Origin: Pelosinus fermentans JBW45
Lineage (GTDB): Bacteria; Bacillota; Negativicutes; DSM-13327
Assembly: GCF_000271665.2 (NCBI RefSeq)
Contig: NZ_CP010978.1
Span: 2,820,501-2,884,500 of the forward strand
DNA length: 64,000 bases
Direction: 5' to 3'
Part shown: one piece after another, positions 1 to 9,569 of the stretch
How positions within the stretch are numbered: position 1 is the first letter of the stretch
Layout of the letters: every line of letters starts with the position of its first letter
Program-made: the position numbers and the translations under genes
Notes under the pieces: model-generated
What the model saw: the letters and a program-made list of their open reading frames with translations, nothing else
Databases searched by the model: none
What the model was told of the DNA's origin: nothing

Positions 1-3
1 AAC

Positions 4-24
4 CTTAGATAAGGCCTACTAAGG
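4..24. other. Short inverted repeat beyond hydA
   Basis: CCTTAG at 4-9 pairs with CTAAGG at 19-24, just past the hydA stop codon. It is where a terminator of the long minus-strand operon would sit, but the T-run that would confirm this would lie outside the window, so the call is weak. Confidence 0.3.
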
Positions 25-43
25 GTAATCTTGAAATATTCCT

Positions 44-1423
44 TCATCTTATCAACTTACGTAGCAAATAAATTCCCTGAGGGTCTCCGTCACACAAATT
101 GCCATTCTGAACAACCTGTTGCCCTCGCAAAAAAACGTGTAAAGCTTTGCCTTTTTGTTGAAACCCTTCATAAGGTGTATAGTCAACTCGCTGTTGCTGG
201 GCTTGGGCGCTAATTACTGAAACATCATTCACATCCCATACTACAATATCAGCATCACTGCCAGGTGCTATCGTTCCTTTACGAGGAAATAGTCCGAAAA
301 TTTTTGCTGGCTGAGTTGCAGTTACATTAACAAATGTATTTATACTGATTTTTCCTGGGACAACACCATAGGTGTAGAGGAGTCCTAAGCGATTCTCCAC
401 TCCTGGAATACCGTTTGGGATCATACTAAAGTCATGCAAACCAGCATCTTTCTGTCCATGAAAATTGAAAGAACAATGATCTGTGGCAACAACATCAAGC
501 ATTCCATCATGTAAGCCTTGCCAAAGAAAATCCTGATTTTCTTTCTTGCGCAAGGGAGGCGATATAACATATTTGGCGCTTTCAAAATGATCTTTGCTAT
601 AAAAACTTTCATCTAACAATAAATACTGAGGACATGTCTCAGCATAAACTCGATTACCCCTACATTTTGCATTCATCACAACTTGCAAAGCATTATTTGA
701 ACTTAAATGTACAATATAAACTGACGATTGGGCAGCATGTGCTAAAGCAATAATCCTGTAAACAGCCTCCTCTTCTGCCACAATAGGGCGAGATAGAGGA
801 TGATAATAAGGCGTTACATTCCCTTGACTGCGATATCGCTTTACTAAATTGTAGATCATATCCCCGTTTTCACAATGGACACAAACTAGCACGCCACACT
901 GTTTACTTTTAACTAAGGCTTGAAATAAAATATCATCATCAACCTGCAACAAATTTTTATAAGCCATATATAATTTAATTGAAGTTACCCCAGCGCTTTG
1001 TGATAACCAACCTATTTCCTCAGCTATATCATCATTCCATTCAGTTATGGCCATATGGAAGCCGTAATCTACATAACACGCTCCTTGAGCCTTAGCGTGC
1101 CAGTTGGTCAAAGCCTCCTTGAGGGTTTGACCTTTAAATTGGGTTGCATAATCAATAATTGTTGTTGTCCCACCCATGATTGCCCCTTGCGTACCACTGG
1201 TAAAATCGTCAGCAGTGACAGTATTGCCTACTGGCAAATCAAAATGTGTATGGACATCAACACCTCCGGGAAGTAAAAGATGCCCTTCTACATCCAAGAT
1301 TATATCCTCTGGTAAAATAATTTCCTTGCCGATAGCAACAATTTTTTCACCTTCGATACGAACATCGGCTTTATAATAATCAACAGCTGTTACAATGGTT
1401 CCACCACGCAAAACAATCCCCAC
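44..1423 (-). CDS. hydA: Dihydropyrimidinase/hydantoinase-family cyclic amidohydrolase
   Basis: A 459-residue metal-dependent cyclic amidohydrolase of the dihydropyrimidinase family. The binuclear metal site is visible: HTH at His58/His60, the lysine expected to be carbamylated (Lys150 in TSIKLYMAYK), His183 in CVHCEN, His239 in YIVHLSS and Asp315 in VVATDHCS. Length is normal. The start is GTG, supported by GGAGG eight bases upstream. It is the last gene of the ygeX-to-hydA run. In this context it is expected to open a purine-derived ring (imide or hydantoin-like intermediate) rather than dihydrouracil. The family assignment is firm; the exact substrate is inference. Confidence 0.9.
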   Translation of the reverse strand: MGIVLRGGTIVTAVDYYKADVRIEGEKIVAIGKEIILPEDIILDVEGHLLLPGGVDVHTHFDLPVGNTVTADDFTSGTQGAIMGGTTTIIDYATQFKGQTLKEALTNWHAKAQGACYVDYGFHMAITEWNDDIAEEIGWLSQSAGVTSIKLYMAYKNLLQVDDDILFQALVKSKQCGVLVCVHCENGDMIYNLVKRYRSQGNVTPYYHPLSRPIVAEEEAVYRIIALAHAAQSSVYIVHLSSNNALQVVMNAKCRGNRVYAETCPQYLLLDESFYSKDHFESAKYVISPPLRKKENQDFLWQGLHDGMLDVVATDHCSFNFHGQKDAGLHDFSMIPNGIPGVENRLGLLYTYGVVPGKISINTFVNVTATQPAKIFGLFPRKGTIAPGSDADIVVWDVNDVSVISAQAQQQRVDYTPYEGFQQKGKALHVFLRGQQVVQNGNLCDGDPQGIYLLRKLIR

Positions 1424-1442
1424 AATAGCGCCTCCATTAAAA

Positions 1443-1477
1443 CTACAGAGATACTCACCTTTGTAGTATCTCTGCAG
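1443..1477 (-). terminator. Hairpin between arcC and hydA
   Basis: Thirteen-base arms (CTACAGAGATACT and AGTATCTCTGCAG, one mismatch) flank a short loop. On the minus strand the stem is followed only by TAGTTTTAATGG, a poor U-run running into the hydA ribosome-binding site. It may be a partial terminator or an mRNA-stability/processing element that lowers hydA relative to arcC. Confidence 0.5.
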
Positions 1478-1515
1478 TCTATCTATTCGGTGTAAAACAA
1501 TTACCAGTTTAACAA

Positions 1516-2466
1516 CTATGAATATATATGTGTACCAGTTTTTCCAGATACCGCTGCTTCCAAAGACTCAGTATTAGTAATAATGGCTTTTTTACCGCCA
1601 CTTCCCAAGAAACTTATTACAGCCTGAATTTTAGGTAACATACTGCCAGGAGCAAAATGATTTTCTTGAACATATTGCTTCAATTCATTTAAAGTCACTT
1701 TCTCCAATGCTCTTTCATCCGCTTTACCATAATTCAGATACACTAAAGGTACACTTGTTGAAATAATAAGTACATCTGCATTGATTTGCGTTGCCAGCAA
1801 GCTGGAAGCGAAATCCTTGTCAATAACCGCGTCAATTCCCTTTAATGTACCATCAGCCTGTTTAATAACAGGAATACCACCGCCGCCAACTGCCACAAGA
1901 CAATATCCTTCTACAACCAACTTACTAATAATATCAATCTCGACAATTTCTTTTGGGAAAGGGGACGCAACAACACGACGATATCCTCTGCCAGCATCAC
2001 TTACCATCACCCAAGTAGGATTTTCCTCTTTGATCTTTTGAATATGCTCTTCCGTATAAAAAGAGCCAATAGGCTTTGTTGGATTTTCAAAAGCCGAATC
2101 CTTAGCATCAACAATCACCTGGGTGACAATGGTAACGGCAGACTTATCAATACCTCTTCTACTAAATTCATTATCCATAGCCTGCTGTATCTGATAACCA
2201 ATAGCCCCTTGCGTATCTGCACCGCAGCTTACCAAAGGCACAGGATGCATTCCTGCTATCTCGGTCGCAATTTCGGATCGTCTTAGAATAAAACCTACTT
2301 GAGGACCATTACCATGAGTGATGATTACATTGTAGCCTTTTTCCATCATGCCAGTAATACTTCGTGCAGTTTCACAAACAGAACTATACTGATCTTCAAT
2401 AGTTTGATGGGAATTGTCACTAATCAAAGAATTACCTCCTATAGCGATAACAGCCAGCTTATTCAT
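1516..2466 (-). CDS. arcC: Carbamate kinase
   Basis: Carbamate kinase makes ATP from carbamoyl phosphate and ADP in the cytoplasm. The 316-residue protein shows the amino-acid-kinase N-terminus (AVIAIGGNSLI), the ITHGNGPQVG substrate loop near residue 50, VAVGGGGIPV near residue 193, and DKDFASSLLA, all typical of ArcC. Its stop and start are separated from ygeW by only two bases, so the two are co-translated. With YgeW releasing carbamoyl phosphate from a ureido intermediate, this is the substrate-level phosphorylation step of the island. No arginine deiminase lies nearby, which argues against an arginine-fermentation role. Confidence 0.95.
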   Translation of the reverse strand: MNKLAVIAIGGNSLISDNSHQTIEDQYSSVCETARSITGMMEKGYNVIITHGNGPQVGFILRRSEIATEIAGMHPVPLVSCGADTQGAIGYQIQQAMDNEFSRRGIDKSAVTIVTQVIVDAKDSAFENPTKPIGSFYTEEHIQKIKEENPTWVMVSDAGRGYRRVVASPFPKEIVEIDIISKLVVEGYCLVAVGGGGIPVIKQADGTLKGIDAVIDKDFASSLLATQINADVLIISTSVPLVYLNYGKADERALEKVTLNELKQYVQENHFAPGSMLPKIQAVISFLGSGGKKAIITNTESLEAAVSGKTGTHIYS

Positions 2467-2468
2467 CC

Positions 2469-3473
2469 TTATCGGCCACCCATTAAGAGAGTCATAACGG
2501 CTTTTGCAGTATGAAGGCGGTTTTCAGCTTCATCATATACGATAGAATGAGGACCATCAATCACAGAATCTTCAACTTCATTATTTCTATCAGCAGGCAA
2601 AGCGTGCATATACATTACATTTTTATCTGCAGTTTCCATCTTAGCCTCAGTACACTTCCATGATTTTTGCGCTATAAGTTTATCATCAACAACAGAAACA
2701 GCACCAGAAGCAGCAACGCCTGTTTGGTCATTAACCCAATTGCCCCAGTTTTTAGGAATAACAATTTGTGCTCCTTCATAAGCTGCGGCCTCATCATTCG
2801 TGACTGTTACAGTACCGCCATATGTAGCAGCATTTTCCTTAGCCTGTTCAATGACCCAATCAGGAAGTTCCCAACCTTTAGGATGGGCCAGCCATACATC
2901 CATGCCATAACGAGGGAATGCCAACAATTGTGATACAGGCACAGAAATTGGTTTCTTATGACTTTCAGCATACGCCCAAATGATAGCAACCTTTACACGT
3001 TTTAAATCACCAAGTTTTTCTTTCATGGTCATTAAATCCGCTAATGCTTGAAACGGATGGTAGAGGTCACACTGTAGGTTCATGATAGGTTTATGGGACC
3101 ATTTAGCCATTTCATTCAGATATTTATTACCATAACCCCAGTTGCAATAACGGCAAGCAATAGCATGACCAAAACGAGAAAGGATAATAGCTGTATCTTT
3201 TGCACTTTCACCATGTGCAATTTGCATGCTGCTAGAATCAAGAAAACCTGCATGCCCACCAAGTTGAGCAAAGCCAGCTTCCATAGAGTTCCTAGTGCGA
3301 GTTGATTGCTCAAAGAACATTAAGAACATAGATTGATTTGGTAAATAATTCGTAGGAATACCCATAGCAAATTTTTTCTTAAGATCAAATGACACTTCGA
3401 GCATGGTATCTACTTCTTCTCTAGTGAAATCTTCCAAGTTGATGAAATGTCTCCCACGAAAAATGGTTTGCAT
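2469..3473 (-). CDS. ygeW: YgeW-type knotted carbamoyltransferase
   Basis: A 334-residue aspartate/ornithine carbamoyltransferase-superfamily protein. It has the carbamoyl-phosphate motif STRT (57-60, followed by RN), HPFQ at 139-142, and MHALPADR near the C-terminus. Its sequence matches the YgeW group of knotted transcarbamylases rather than OTCase or ATCase. Established knowledge: YgeW has no OTCase or ATCase activity and sits in purine-degradation clusters. Likely role: phosphorolysis of a ureido compound (for example a ureidopropionate-type intermediate) to carbamoyl phosphate for ArcC. The start ATG follows AGGGGG. A 64-bp AT-rich spacer separates it from ygeY. Confidence 0.9.
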   Translation of the reverse strand: MQTIFRGRHFINLEDFTREEVDTMLEVSFDLKKKFAMGIPTNYLPNQSMFLMFFEQSTRTRNSMEAGFAQLGGHAGFLDSSSMQIAHGESAKDTAIILSRFGHAIACRYCNWGYGNKYLNEMAKWSHKPIMNLQCDLYHPFQALADLMTMKEKLGDLKRVKVAIIWAYAESHKKPISVPVSQLLAFPRYGMDVWLAHPKGWELPDWVIEQAKENAATYGGTVTVTNDEAAAYEGAQIVIPKNWGNWVNDQTGVAASGAVSVVDDKLIAQKSWKCTEAKMETADKNVMYMHALPADRNNEVEDSVIDGPHSIVYDEAENRLHTAKAVMTLLMGGR

Positions 3474-3537
3474 AATAATAATCCCCCTAAATTTTTTATA
3501 TTTTATAGATAAAATTGTTTTTAATAAAAAACAAAAA

Positions 3538-4785
3538 TTATTTATTTACAAGGTTTGCAGTATGAGCAGGCATTTTAGCAGCATATTCGGCAGTATAAAT
3601 CATGGGGATAACTGCATATACTGCGGCACAATTGACCAATTCTTTCTTCCAAGTTCGTTCATTTGGTGCATGAGCCTGATCTTCATGTCCAGGTCCAAAA
3701 CCAATACAAGGAATACCATAACGCCCCATAATCGAAACCCCATTGGTAGAGAATGTCCATTTGTCTACTTGAGGCTCTTCTTTAAATAAGACTTTATAAG
3801 AATCAACTACGGCGTGGCAAACGGGATGTTCATCTTCAATCAACCATGTTGGGAAATAACATTCGGTAGGATAAACCAAGTTCGTATAAGAAGGTCTTTC
3901 ATATAGATACATGGTAACTTCTGCATTTGCAGCTTTTACAGAGGGAAGGTTTTTAATCTGCCCAATTGCATAGTCACCTGTCTCACCCACAGTCAATCGT
4001 CTATCAATAGAAATCCAGCAACTATCAGCCACAGCACATCGGGAAGGTGAAGTATGGAAAATTTCCGATACTGTCAGGCTACCTTTGCCTAAGAAATCAT
4101 GATCCACTAGATTTTCATGAAGAGCTTTCAAATCATTTAGAATATCAGCCATTTTGTAAATTGCATTATCCCCGCGTTCAGGAGCTGAACCGTGACAGCT
4201 TACACCTTTCGTTGCTACTTTGATTTCCATACGCCCTCTTTGACCTCTGTAAATCTTACCGTCTGTTGGTTCGGTAATCACAACAAACTCTGGTTTCAAC
4301 TTATCTTCATTAATGATATATTGCCAGCAAAGTCCGTCACAGTCTTCCTCTTGCACAGAGCCAACTACCACTAATGTATAGTCCCCTTCCAGCTTGAGAT
4401 CTTTAATGATTTTTCCCGCATACACCATGGAAGCCATGCCGCCCTCCTGGTCACTACCGCCACGGCCAATGATAATTTCGTCATCTTCATAACCTTCATA
4501 AGGATCATATTTCCAGTTTTCAGGATTGCCAATGCCCACGGTATCAATATGAGCATCCATTGCAATCAAATGTCTACCATGACCCATATAACCCAGAATA
4601 TTTCCCATAGGATCAATATCTACCCTGTCAAAACCGACTTTTTCCATTTCTTCTTTAATGCGAAGTATCACTTTTTCCTCTTGGCAGCTTTCGCTGGGAA
4701 TAGCAATCATATCCCTCAAAAACTTACTCATATCAGGTTCATACTTTTTTGATAATTCTAAAACATTGTTAAAATCGACTTTCAA
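3538..4785 (-). CDS. ygeY: YgeY-family M20 metallohydrolase
   Basis: A 415-residue M20/ArgE/DapE-type zinc amidohydrolase. Metal-site motifs are visible: AMDAHIDT (His79, Asp81), RGGSDQEGG with the bridging aspartate (Asp112), the QEED catalytic glutamates near 146-147, and a C-terminal [10 protein letters not shown] with the last histidines. It belongs to the YgeY selenium-metabolism-linked hydrolase group, which travels with ygeW, ygfK and ssnA. Probable role is hydrolysis of an amide in a ring-opened purine intermediate. The start is TTG, with GAGGGG eight bases upstream. The reaction itself is inferred from context. Confidence 0.88.
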   Translation of the reverse strand: MKVDFNNVLELSKKYEPDMSKFLRDMIAIPSESCQEEKVILRIKEEMEKVGFDRVDIDPMGNILGYMGHGRHLIAMDAHIDTVGIGNPENWKYDPYEGYEDDEIIIGRGGSDQEGGMASMVYAGKIIKDLKLEGDYTLVVVGSVQEEDCDGLCWQYIINEDKLKPEFVVITEPTDGKIYRGQRGRMEIKVATKGVSCHGSAPERGDNAIYKMADILNDLKALHENLVDHDFLGKGSLTVSEIFHTSPSRCAVADSCWISIDRRLTVGETGDYAIGQIKNLPSVKAANAEVTMYLYERPSYTNLVYPTECYFPTWLIEDEHPVCHAVVDSYKVLFKEEPQVDKWTFSTNGVSIMGRYGIPCIGFGPGHEDQAHAPNERTWKKELVNCAAVYAVIPMIYTAEYAAKMPAHTANLVNK

Positions 4786-4849
4786 AATGTCAGCCCCTCT
4801 CTAACTATTTTTTATAATATGTATCACTATTTTTGCTATCCTTAATTCT

Positions 4850-7800
4850 TTATGTAGCAGAATTAGGGGATAGAAATGGCAACGAAGTGGTAATACCTTG
4901 GAAAATGAGCGCCATCTGAACTGCTTCTCGCAAGGAAAGTATCTCTGTAAAGTCTTTCTTCAATGCCATCTCCTTGATTGCAAAATCAGGAGATAATTGA
5001 ATCGTAATGAATGGATTTTCAAATATTGCTCCATCTTTCTCTACAGAAAGCTTCGACTCTATGCTGTCCGCCCGTCTATAAATGGTATTTCCTTGGATGT
5101 AAAACGCATTATCTTTCTCTTGTTTAAAATCATTTTCTCTGAGAAATAACCTTGGCTTATCGACATATGGCTTCCCATTATGAACACAAAAGGAAGCACA
5201 ATTGCCACACTCATTACAAAAATCATCAAGATGGATAATCTGTCGATGCTGATTAATAGTATAACTTTCTTTCCCTACCACCATCAGTGTGCCATTCTGA
5301 CAAGCAAGTGTGGATAAGGTTGTTCTTATCGGTGAAATAATGTAGGTATAATTAGCCCGATTAGGACATACCTCAACGCACTTATCACAGAAAGTAGAAC
5401 ACTGCATACAACGAGCTGCTTCCTGACGAGCAGCCTCTTCTGTAAAGGTTTGCTCAATAAGGTTAAAACCAATGCGCTCAGCCACTGGAAGCCTATCAGG
5501 TCTAAGTTGGACTTCTTTTCTGGCGCGAACTTGTTTTACTTTTAAAATCTCTGCTTCAGAGAGTATTGTTCTTGGACAAATCCCTTGTTCAAAAACAATA
5601 CCAAGCTCTTGGCAAATCGATTCCGCTGCTCGGCGTCCATCCTCACAAGCCTGAATCACAATGGCTGGTCCCCGAGTAGCATCACCACCTGCATATACCC
5701 CTGTCTTATCTGTCATGCCTGTTTTAGCATCTACAGCAATTGTACCGTTTTTATGTTGAAATACGGAACTACCATTCAGAAAGGTAACATCCGGACTTTG
5801 TCCAATAGCGATAATAATAGAATCTGCTTTTATTACAAACTCACTACCTGGAATACTTACTGGATTTCTCCGACCGTCAGCATCGGCTTCACCTAACTGA
5901 TTACGTAAGCACTCCAGGGCCGCTACCCGGCCATCTTTTAGAAGCACTTGCACTGGCGTAGCAAGTGCTTCTAGTAAGTTGCCTTCTTCAAAGAGTTCTT
6001 GCTTCTCTTCATCTGTAGCGGGCATTTCCTTTTTAGTCCGCCGATAAACAACCGTTACTGGTTTACCTGTAATTTGCTGAGCGGTGCGAGCTGCATCCAT
6101 GGCAGTATTACCACCACCAATTACCAGAACATTGGAACCTAAATCCGGCTTTTCATCTTTGGCTACGAGCTCTAGCAGTTCAAGAGCAGAATAGACACCC
6201 TTTGCTTTCATTCCTGGAATGTTCAAACGAGCATCTTTCGCAAAACCACAAGCTACATAAACGGCATCAAAACCATCTTTTAACAACTCCTCTGGAGGGG
6301 TAGCAACAGGATGAGAAAGTACTATTTTTACCCCCATATCTGTTATACGATCAATATCCTTTTGTACTACATCCTGAGGGATCCTAAAAGCCGGAGCTAT
6401 CGTCGGCATGCCGCCTGCTTTATCCTTTCCTTCATAAATAGTAGCCTGAATACCATTTAATGCTAAGAAAGCTGCTGCTGCCAGCCCTGAAGGTCCCCCA
6501 CCAATGATTGCTGCCTTTTTATTGGTCATATTTTTTGTTAGTCTTGTAACCTGGCCTTTTTCAACAGCAAATCGTTTCAACGCTCTGATAGCTACTGGTT
6601 CATCATAGTTATTCCGAGTACAGCGGGTCTGACAGAGATGAGTACAAATATACCCGTTTATTGCTGGCAGAGGATTACGAGCTAAAATTACCTCTAGAGC
6701 CTTATCATATTCGCCATTTGCAATCATCCAAGCATATTCGGGAACATCTTGGCATACTGCACACTGTTCTATACAGGGAGCTGTTACACAATCAAACATA
6801 TCAAGATTAGATGCAACTTTAGGTAGATCATATGGATGATAACTTTTTTTATAACGTTTATTTATTAGTGCCTCTGCAGCTGCTTTCTCTAAATTAACCA
6901 TTTTATTGCTAGCAAGTTCCTCTAGACTTCTCGCGCCACGCTTTGCCATTTCATTTTTCAAGTTTTCTAGATATTGGACAAATCTAGAATAGCCGCCAGG
7001 TTTCAGTAGATCAGAAGCAACCGTTACGCTTTTTGCACCAGAAGCTAAAATATCTGTCAAATTAAAAGCATCTGCTCCCGCAGAATAGGAAACATGTAGA
7101 TCACCATGAAACTCTTTTAGAATTTTATCATATAGATTCATTGCAATAGGATATAACGCCCGACCTGACATATACATCTCATCACCGGGTAACTCACCCT
7201 TGTAATTTTTCATAGCTAATGTATTGGTTAATTTTATGCCAAATATTAATTTTTGCTCAGCAGCAACCTTCTGTAACATTTTGATCAATTCTAACGCACG
7301 CTTATATTGCAAGTCATGGGCAAAGACGGCATCGGGAATGACAATATCCTTATAACCTAAATCATCATGGATAATGCTCATTAACCTTTCTTTACCGAGA
7401 AGGGTAGGATTCAGTTTAACGGTGGTATGCATTTTTTTCTCTTCCATTAAGTAACAGGCAATTTTCCCAATTTCATCAGGAGGGCAGCCATGCATGGTAG
7501 AAAGAGTCACATTATTGGTAAGCTGAGTAGGAATTTCAAGATCTGCGAACTGCGGAAACTGATCTTCAAGAATAGCTCTAATCTGAGCAATTTCTTCTGA
7601 GGCATCCGTCATACGATTCATAAAGCGAGTCATAGCTGGGCTTTTTATTCCTTCCAGATTATAACCTACACTCATATTGAAGATAGTTCCAACAGGAAGA
7701 TGTGAAAAACCAAGCATGTTGTGTAAAATATGAATCAATGCCCAAGCTTTAATATATTCATTCGCAGATTGATCCAATTTCAATTCCTGAGACCATTCGA

Positions 7801-8128
7801 CGTTATAGCCCTCGTCCTCCATATCAATACAGGGTCTAGAGATTTCTAGTTCATCCATAATCTGAACTGTCTTAAGTTCAATAAACCGTCCACCAGACAG
7901 CCAGGTACAAATAATATTTTGAGTCAATTGCGTATGTGGACCTGCTGCAGTACCAATGGGAGTTGCCAGATAACTTCCAAACATATTTTCAACAGCATAA
8001 GGACTCTCTTTTGAAGGAATGTAGAACAAAGAATGATGTATCCCAAATATAGACTGCTTTTCCTCAAACTCCTTTAAAATCCATGTAAGCATAACTTCAA
8101 AAGGCTGAACTTTCATGGTGTGAGACAT
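4850..8128 (-). CDS. ygfK: YgfK, iron-sulfur flavoprotein ('putative selenate reductase' subunit)
   Basis: A 1,092-residue multidomain redox protein. The first ~430 residues resemble a dihydropyrimidine-dehydrogenase/DHODH-like barrel. A cysteine-rich segment follows (CIEQCAVCQD), as in glutamate-synthase small subunits. Then come FAD and NAD(P)H Rossmann motifs (AAIIGGGPSGLAAA, VLVIGGGNTAMDAA), and the C-terminal part carries cysteine groups (CMQCSTFCDKCVEVCP, CNECGNCASFC). The selenate-reductase name is historical; in purine clusters YgfK is tied to reduction of a purine-derived intermediate. GGAGG precedes the ATG. The size matches full-length homologues, with no internal stop and no selenocysteine codon. 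Confidence 0.9.
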   Translation of the reverse strand: MSHTMKVQPFEVMLTWILKEFEEKQSIFGIHHSLFYIPSKESPYAVENMFGSYLATPIGTAAGPHTQLTQNIICTWLSGGRFIELKTVQIMDELEISRPCIDMEDEGYNVEWSQELKLDQSANEYIKAWALIHILHNMLGFSHLPVGTIFNMSVGYNLEGIKSPAMTRFMNRMTDASEEIAQIRAILEDQFPQFADLEIPTQLTNNVTLSTMHGCPPDEIGKIACYLMEEKKMHTTVKLNPTLLGKERLMSIIHDDLGYKDIVIPDAVFAHDLQYKRALELIKMLQKVAAEQKLIFGIKLTNTLAMKNYKGELPGDEMYMSGRALYPIAMNLYDKILKEFHGDLHVSYSAGADAFNLTDILASGAKSVTVASDLLKPGGYSRFVQYLENLKNEMAKRGARSLEELASNKMVNLEKAAAEALINKRYKKSYHPYDLPKVASNLDMFDCVTAPCIEQCAVCQDVPEYAWMIANGEYDKALEVILARNPLPAINGYICTHLCQTRCTRNNYDEPVAIRALKRFAVEKGQVTRLTKNMTNKKAAIIGGGPSGLAAAAFLALNGIQATIYEGKDKAGGMPTIAPAFRIPQDVVQKDIDRITDMGVKIVLSHPVATPPEELLKDGFDAVYVACGFAKDARLNIPGMKAKGVYSALELLELVAKDEKPDLGSNVLVIGGGNTAMDAARTAQQITGKPVTVVYRRTKKEMPATDEEKQELFEEGNLLEALATPVQVLLKDGRVAALECLRNQLGEADADGRRNPVSIPGSEFVIKADSIIIAIGQSPDVTFLNGSSVFQHKNGTIAVDAKTGMTDKTGVYAGGDATRGPAIVIQACEDGRRAAESICQELGIVFEQGICPRTILSEAEILKVKQVRARKEVQLRPDRLPVAERIGFNLIEQTFTEEAARQEAARCMQCSTFCDKCVEVCPNRANYTYIISPIRTTLSTLACQNGTLMVVGKESYTINQHRQIIHLDDFCNECGNCASFCVHNGKPYVDKPRLFLRENDFKQEKDNAFYIQGNTIYRRADSIESKLSVEKDGAIFENPFITIQLSPDFAIKEMALKKDFTEILSLREAVQMALIFQGITTSLPFLSPNSAT

Positions 8129-8174
8129 GTAGATTTTCCTCCTTGATCCATTTGAATTTGATATAAAACATTAC

Positions 8175-9503
8175 TTACGCAACACTAGACTCCTGTTTTT
8201 TTATAATTCTACCAAACTCATTGAAGAAGGCATTTAATAGAATCGCAGCTAAGGTACCTCCCGTAATACCACTATGTAAAACAATTCCTGCCCACTCTGG
8301 CAAGGTATGGTAGAAGCTAGGAACAGCCAATGGAATCATACTCACTCCCACACTCACTGCCACAATCAGAGAATTTTTATTCCCTTCATAATTTACTTTT
8401 GCTAATGACTTAATGCCACTGGCAGCTACCATACCAAACATGACAATTCCAGCACCACCAAGTACAGGGTTAGGAATGGCAGCTACAAGAGCTGCCGCCT
8501 TAGGTAGAAGCCCCAAGACAATCAATATAAATCCACCAGAGGCAACAACAAAACGACTTTTAATGCCTGTCAAACTTACAAGACCAACGTTCTGGGCAAA
8601 TGCAGTATGAGGAAAAGAATTAAATATTCCGCCAATTAATGTACCAATACCATCAGTCCGAAGTCCCTTGGTTAAATCATTTGGTTGGAGAGGTTTTTTT
8701 ACAATTTCAGCGATAGCAACGAGATCACCCGTTGTTTCTGTCATTACTACAAGCATAACTACAGTCATGGCTAAAATGGAGGAAAATTCAAAGGTAGGCA
8801 GCCCAAAAGCAAAGGGCGATGTAACTCCAATCCAGTTTGCTTGAGATATTTTTGATAAATCTGTTATTCCTAGAGGTATGGCAATGATCGTACCAAAAAT
8901 CAATCCCAGGAGTACAGAAATATTACTTAAAAAGCCCTTACAATAACGATTTAATAGCAAAATAAATGACAGTACCACAAAAGCCAAACAAATATAGGTA
9001 CCATTTGCATAATTCGGAGCAGAAGGATTACCTCCAGCCGACCAGTTCACAGCAACTGGTAATAAAGAAATACCAATGATGGTAATGATAGTTCCAGTAA
9101 CAACCTGTGGAAAGAAACGCAGTAGTTTACTAAAATACGGACTAAGCAGATAAGTTATAACACCTGCTGCAATGGTTGAACCGAAAATACTAGTTAACCC
9201 ATGAGTCTGCCCGATAATAATCATGGGCGTTACAGCAGCAAACGTCACACCTTGCATCAAAGGAAGTTTACTACCAATATGGCCAAACCCAATACACTGA
9301 ATAATGGTTGTAATACCTGCCACAAATAGATCTGCATTAATAAGATAAATAAGTACGTCATTTGGTAATTTAAGCGCATTAGCAAGAATCAAAGGAACTG
9401 CAACAGCCCCAGCATACATCGCCAAGACATGTTGCAATCCATAGACAAAGGTCTGCCCTAATGGCAATTTTTCATCTACTGGATGACACACGTTTTCTGG
9501 CAT
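8175..9503 (-). CDS. NCS2-family purine (xanthine/urate type) permease
   Basis: A nucleobase:cation symporter-2 protein of 442 residues, strongly hydrophobic throughout with roughly a dozen membrane segments. It carries the NCS2 signatures QHVLAMYAGAV near the N-terminus and VVMTETTGD in the middle (the QN/ETTGD substrate region). I placed the start at ATG 9503 because GGGGTG lies six bases upstream; the reading frame stays open a further 17 codons without a ribosome site. It belongs to the xanthine/urate-transporting branch in look (UraA/UapA-like), distinct from the second permease at 15869. It lies in the catabolic operon between ssnA and ygfK, so it probably imports the pathway substrate. 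Confidence 0.88.
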   Translation of the reverse strand: MPENVCHPVDEKLPLGQTFVYGLQHVLAMYAGAVAVPLILANALKLPNDVLIYLINADLFVAGITTIIQCIGFGHIGSKLPLMQGVTFAAVTPMIIIGQTHGLTSIFGSTIAAGVITYLLSPYFSKLLRFFPQVVTGTIITIIGISLLPVAVNWSAGGNPSAPNYANGTYICLAFVVLSFILLLNRYCKGFLSNISVLLGLIFGTIIAIPLGITDLSKISQANWIGVTSPFAFGLPTFEFSSILAMTVVMLVVMTETTGDLVAIAEIVKKPLQPNDLTKGLRTDGIGTLIGGIFNSFPHTAFAQNVGLVSLTGIKSRFVVASGGFILIVLGLLPKAAALVAAIPNPVLGGAGIVMFGMVAASGIKSLAKVNYEGNKNSLIVAVSVGVSMIPLAVPSFYHTLPEWAGIVLHSGITGGTLAAILLNAFFNEFGRIIKKQESSVA

Positions 9504-9569
9504 TTCAATCACCCCATTATTTATTTCACCAACGCTGCTAATAGCAAAATACAATAATTTCTTCTGCTA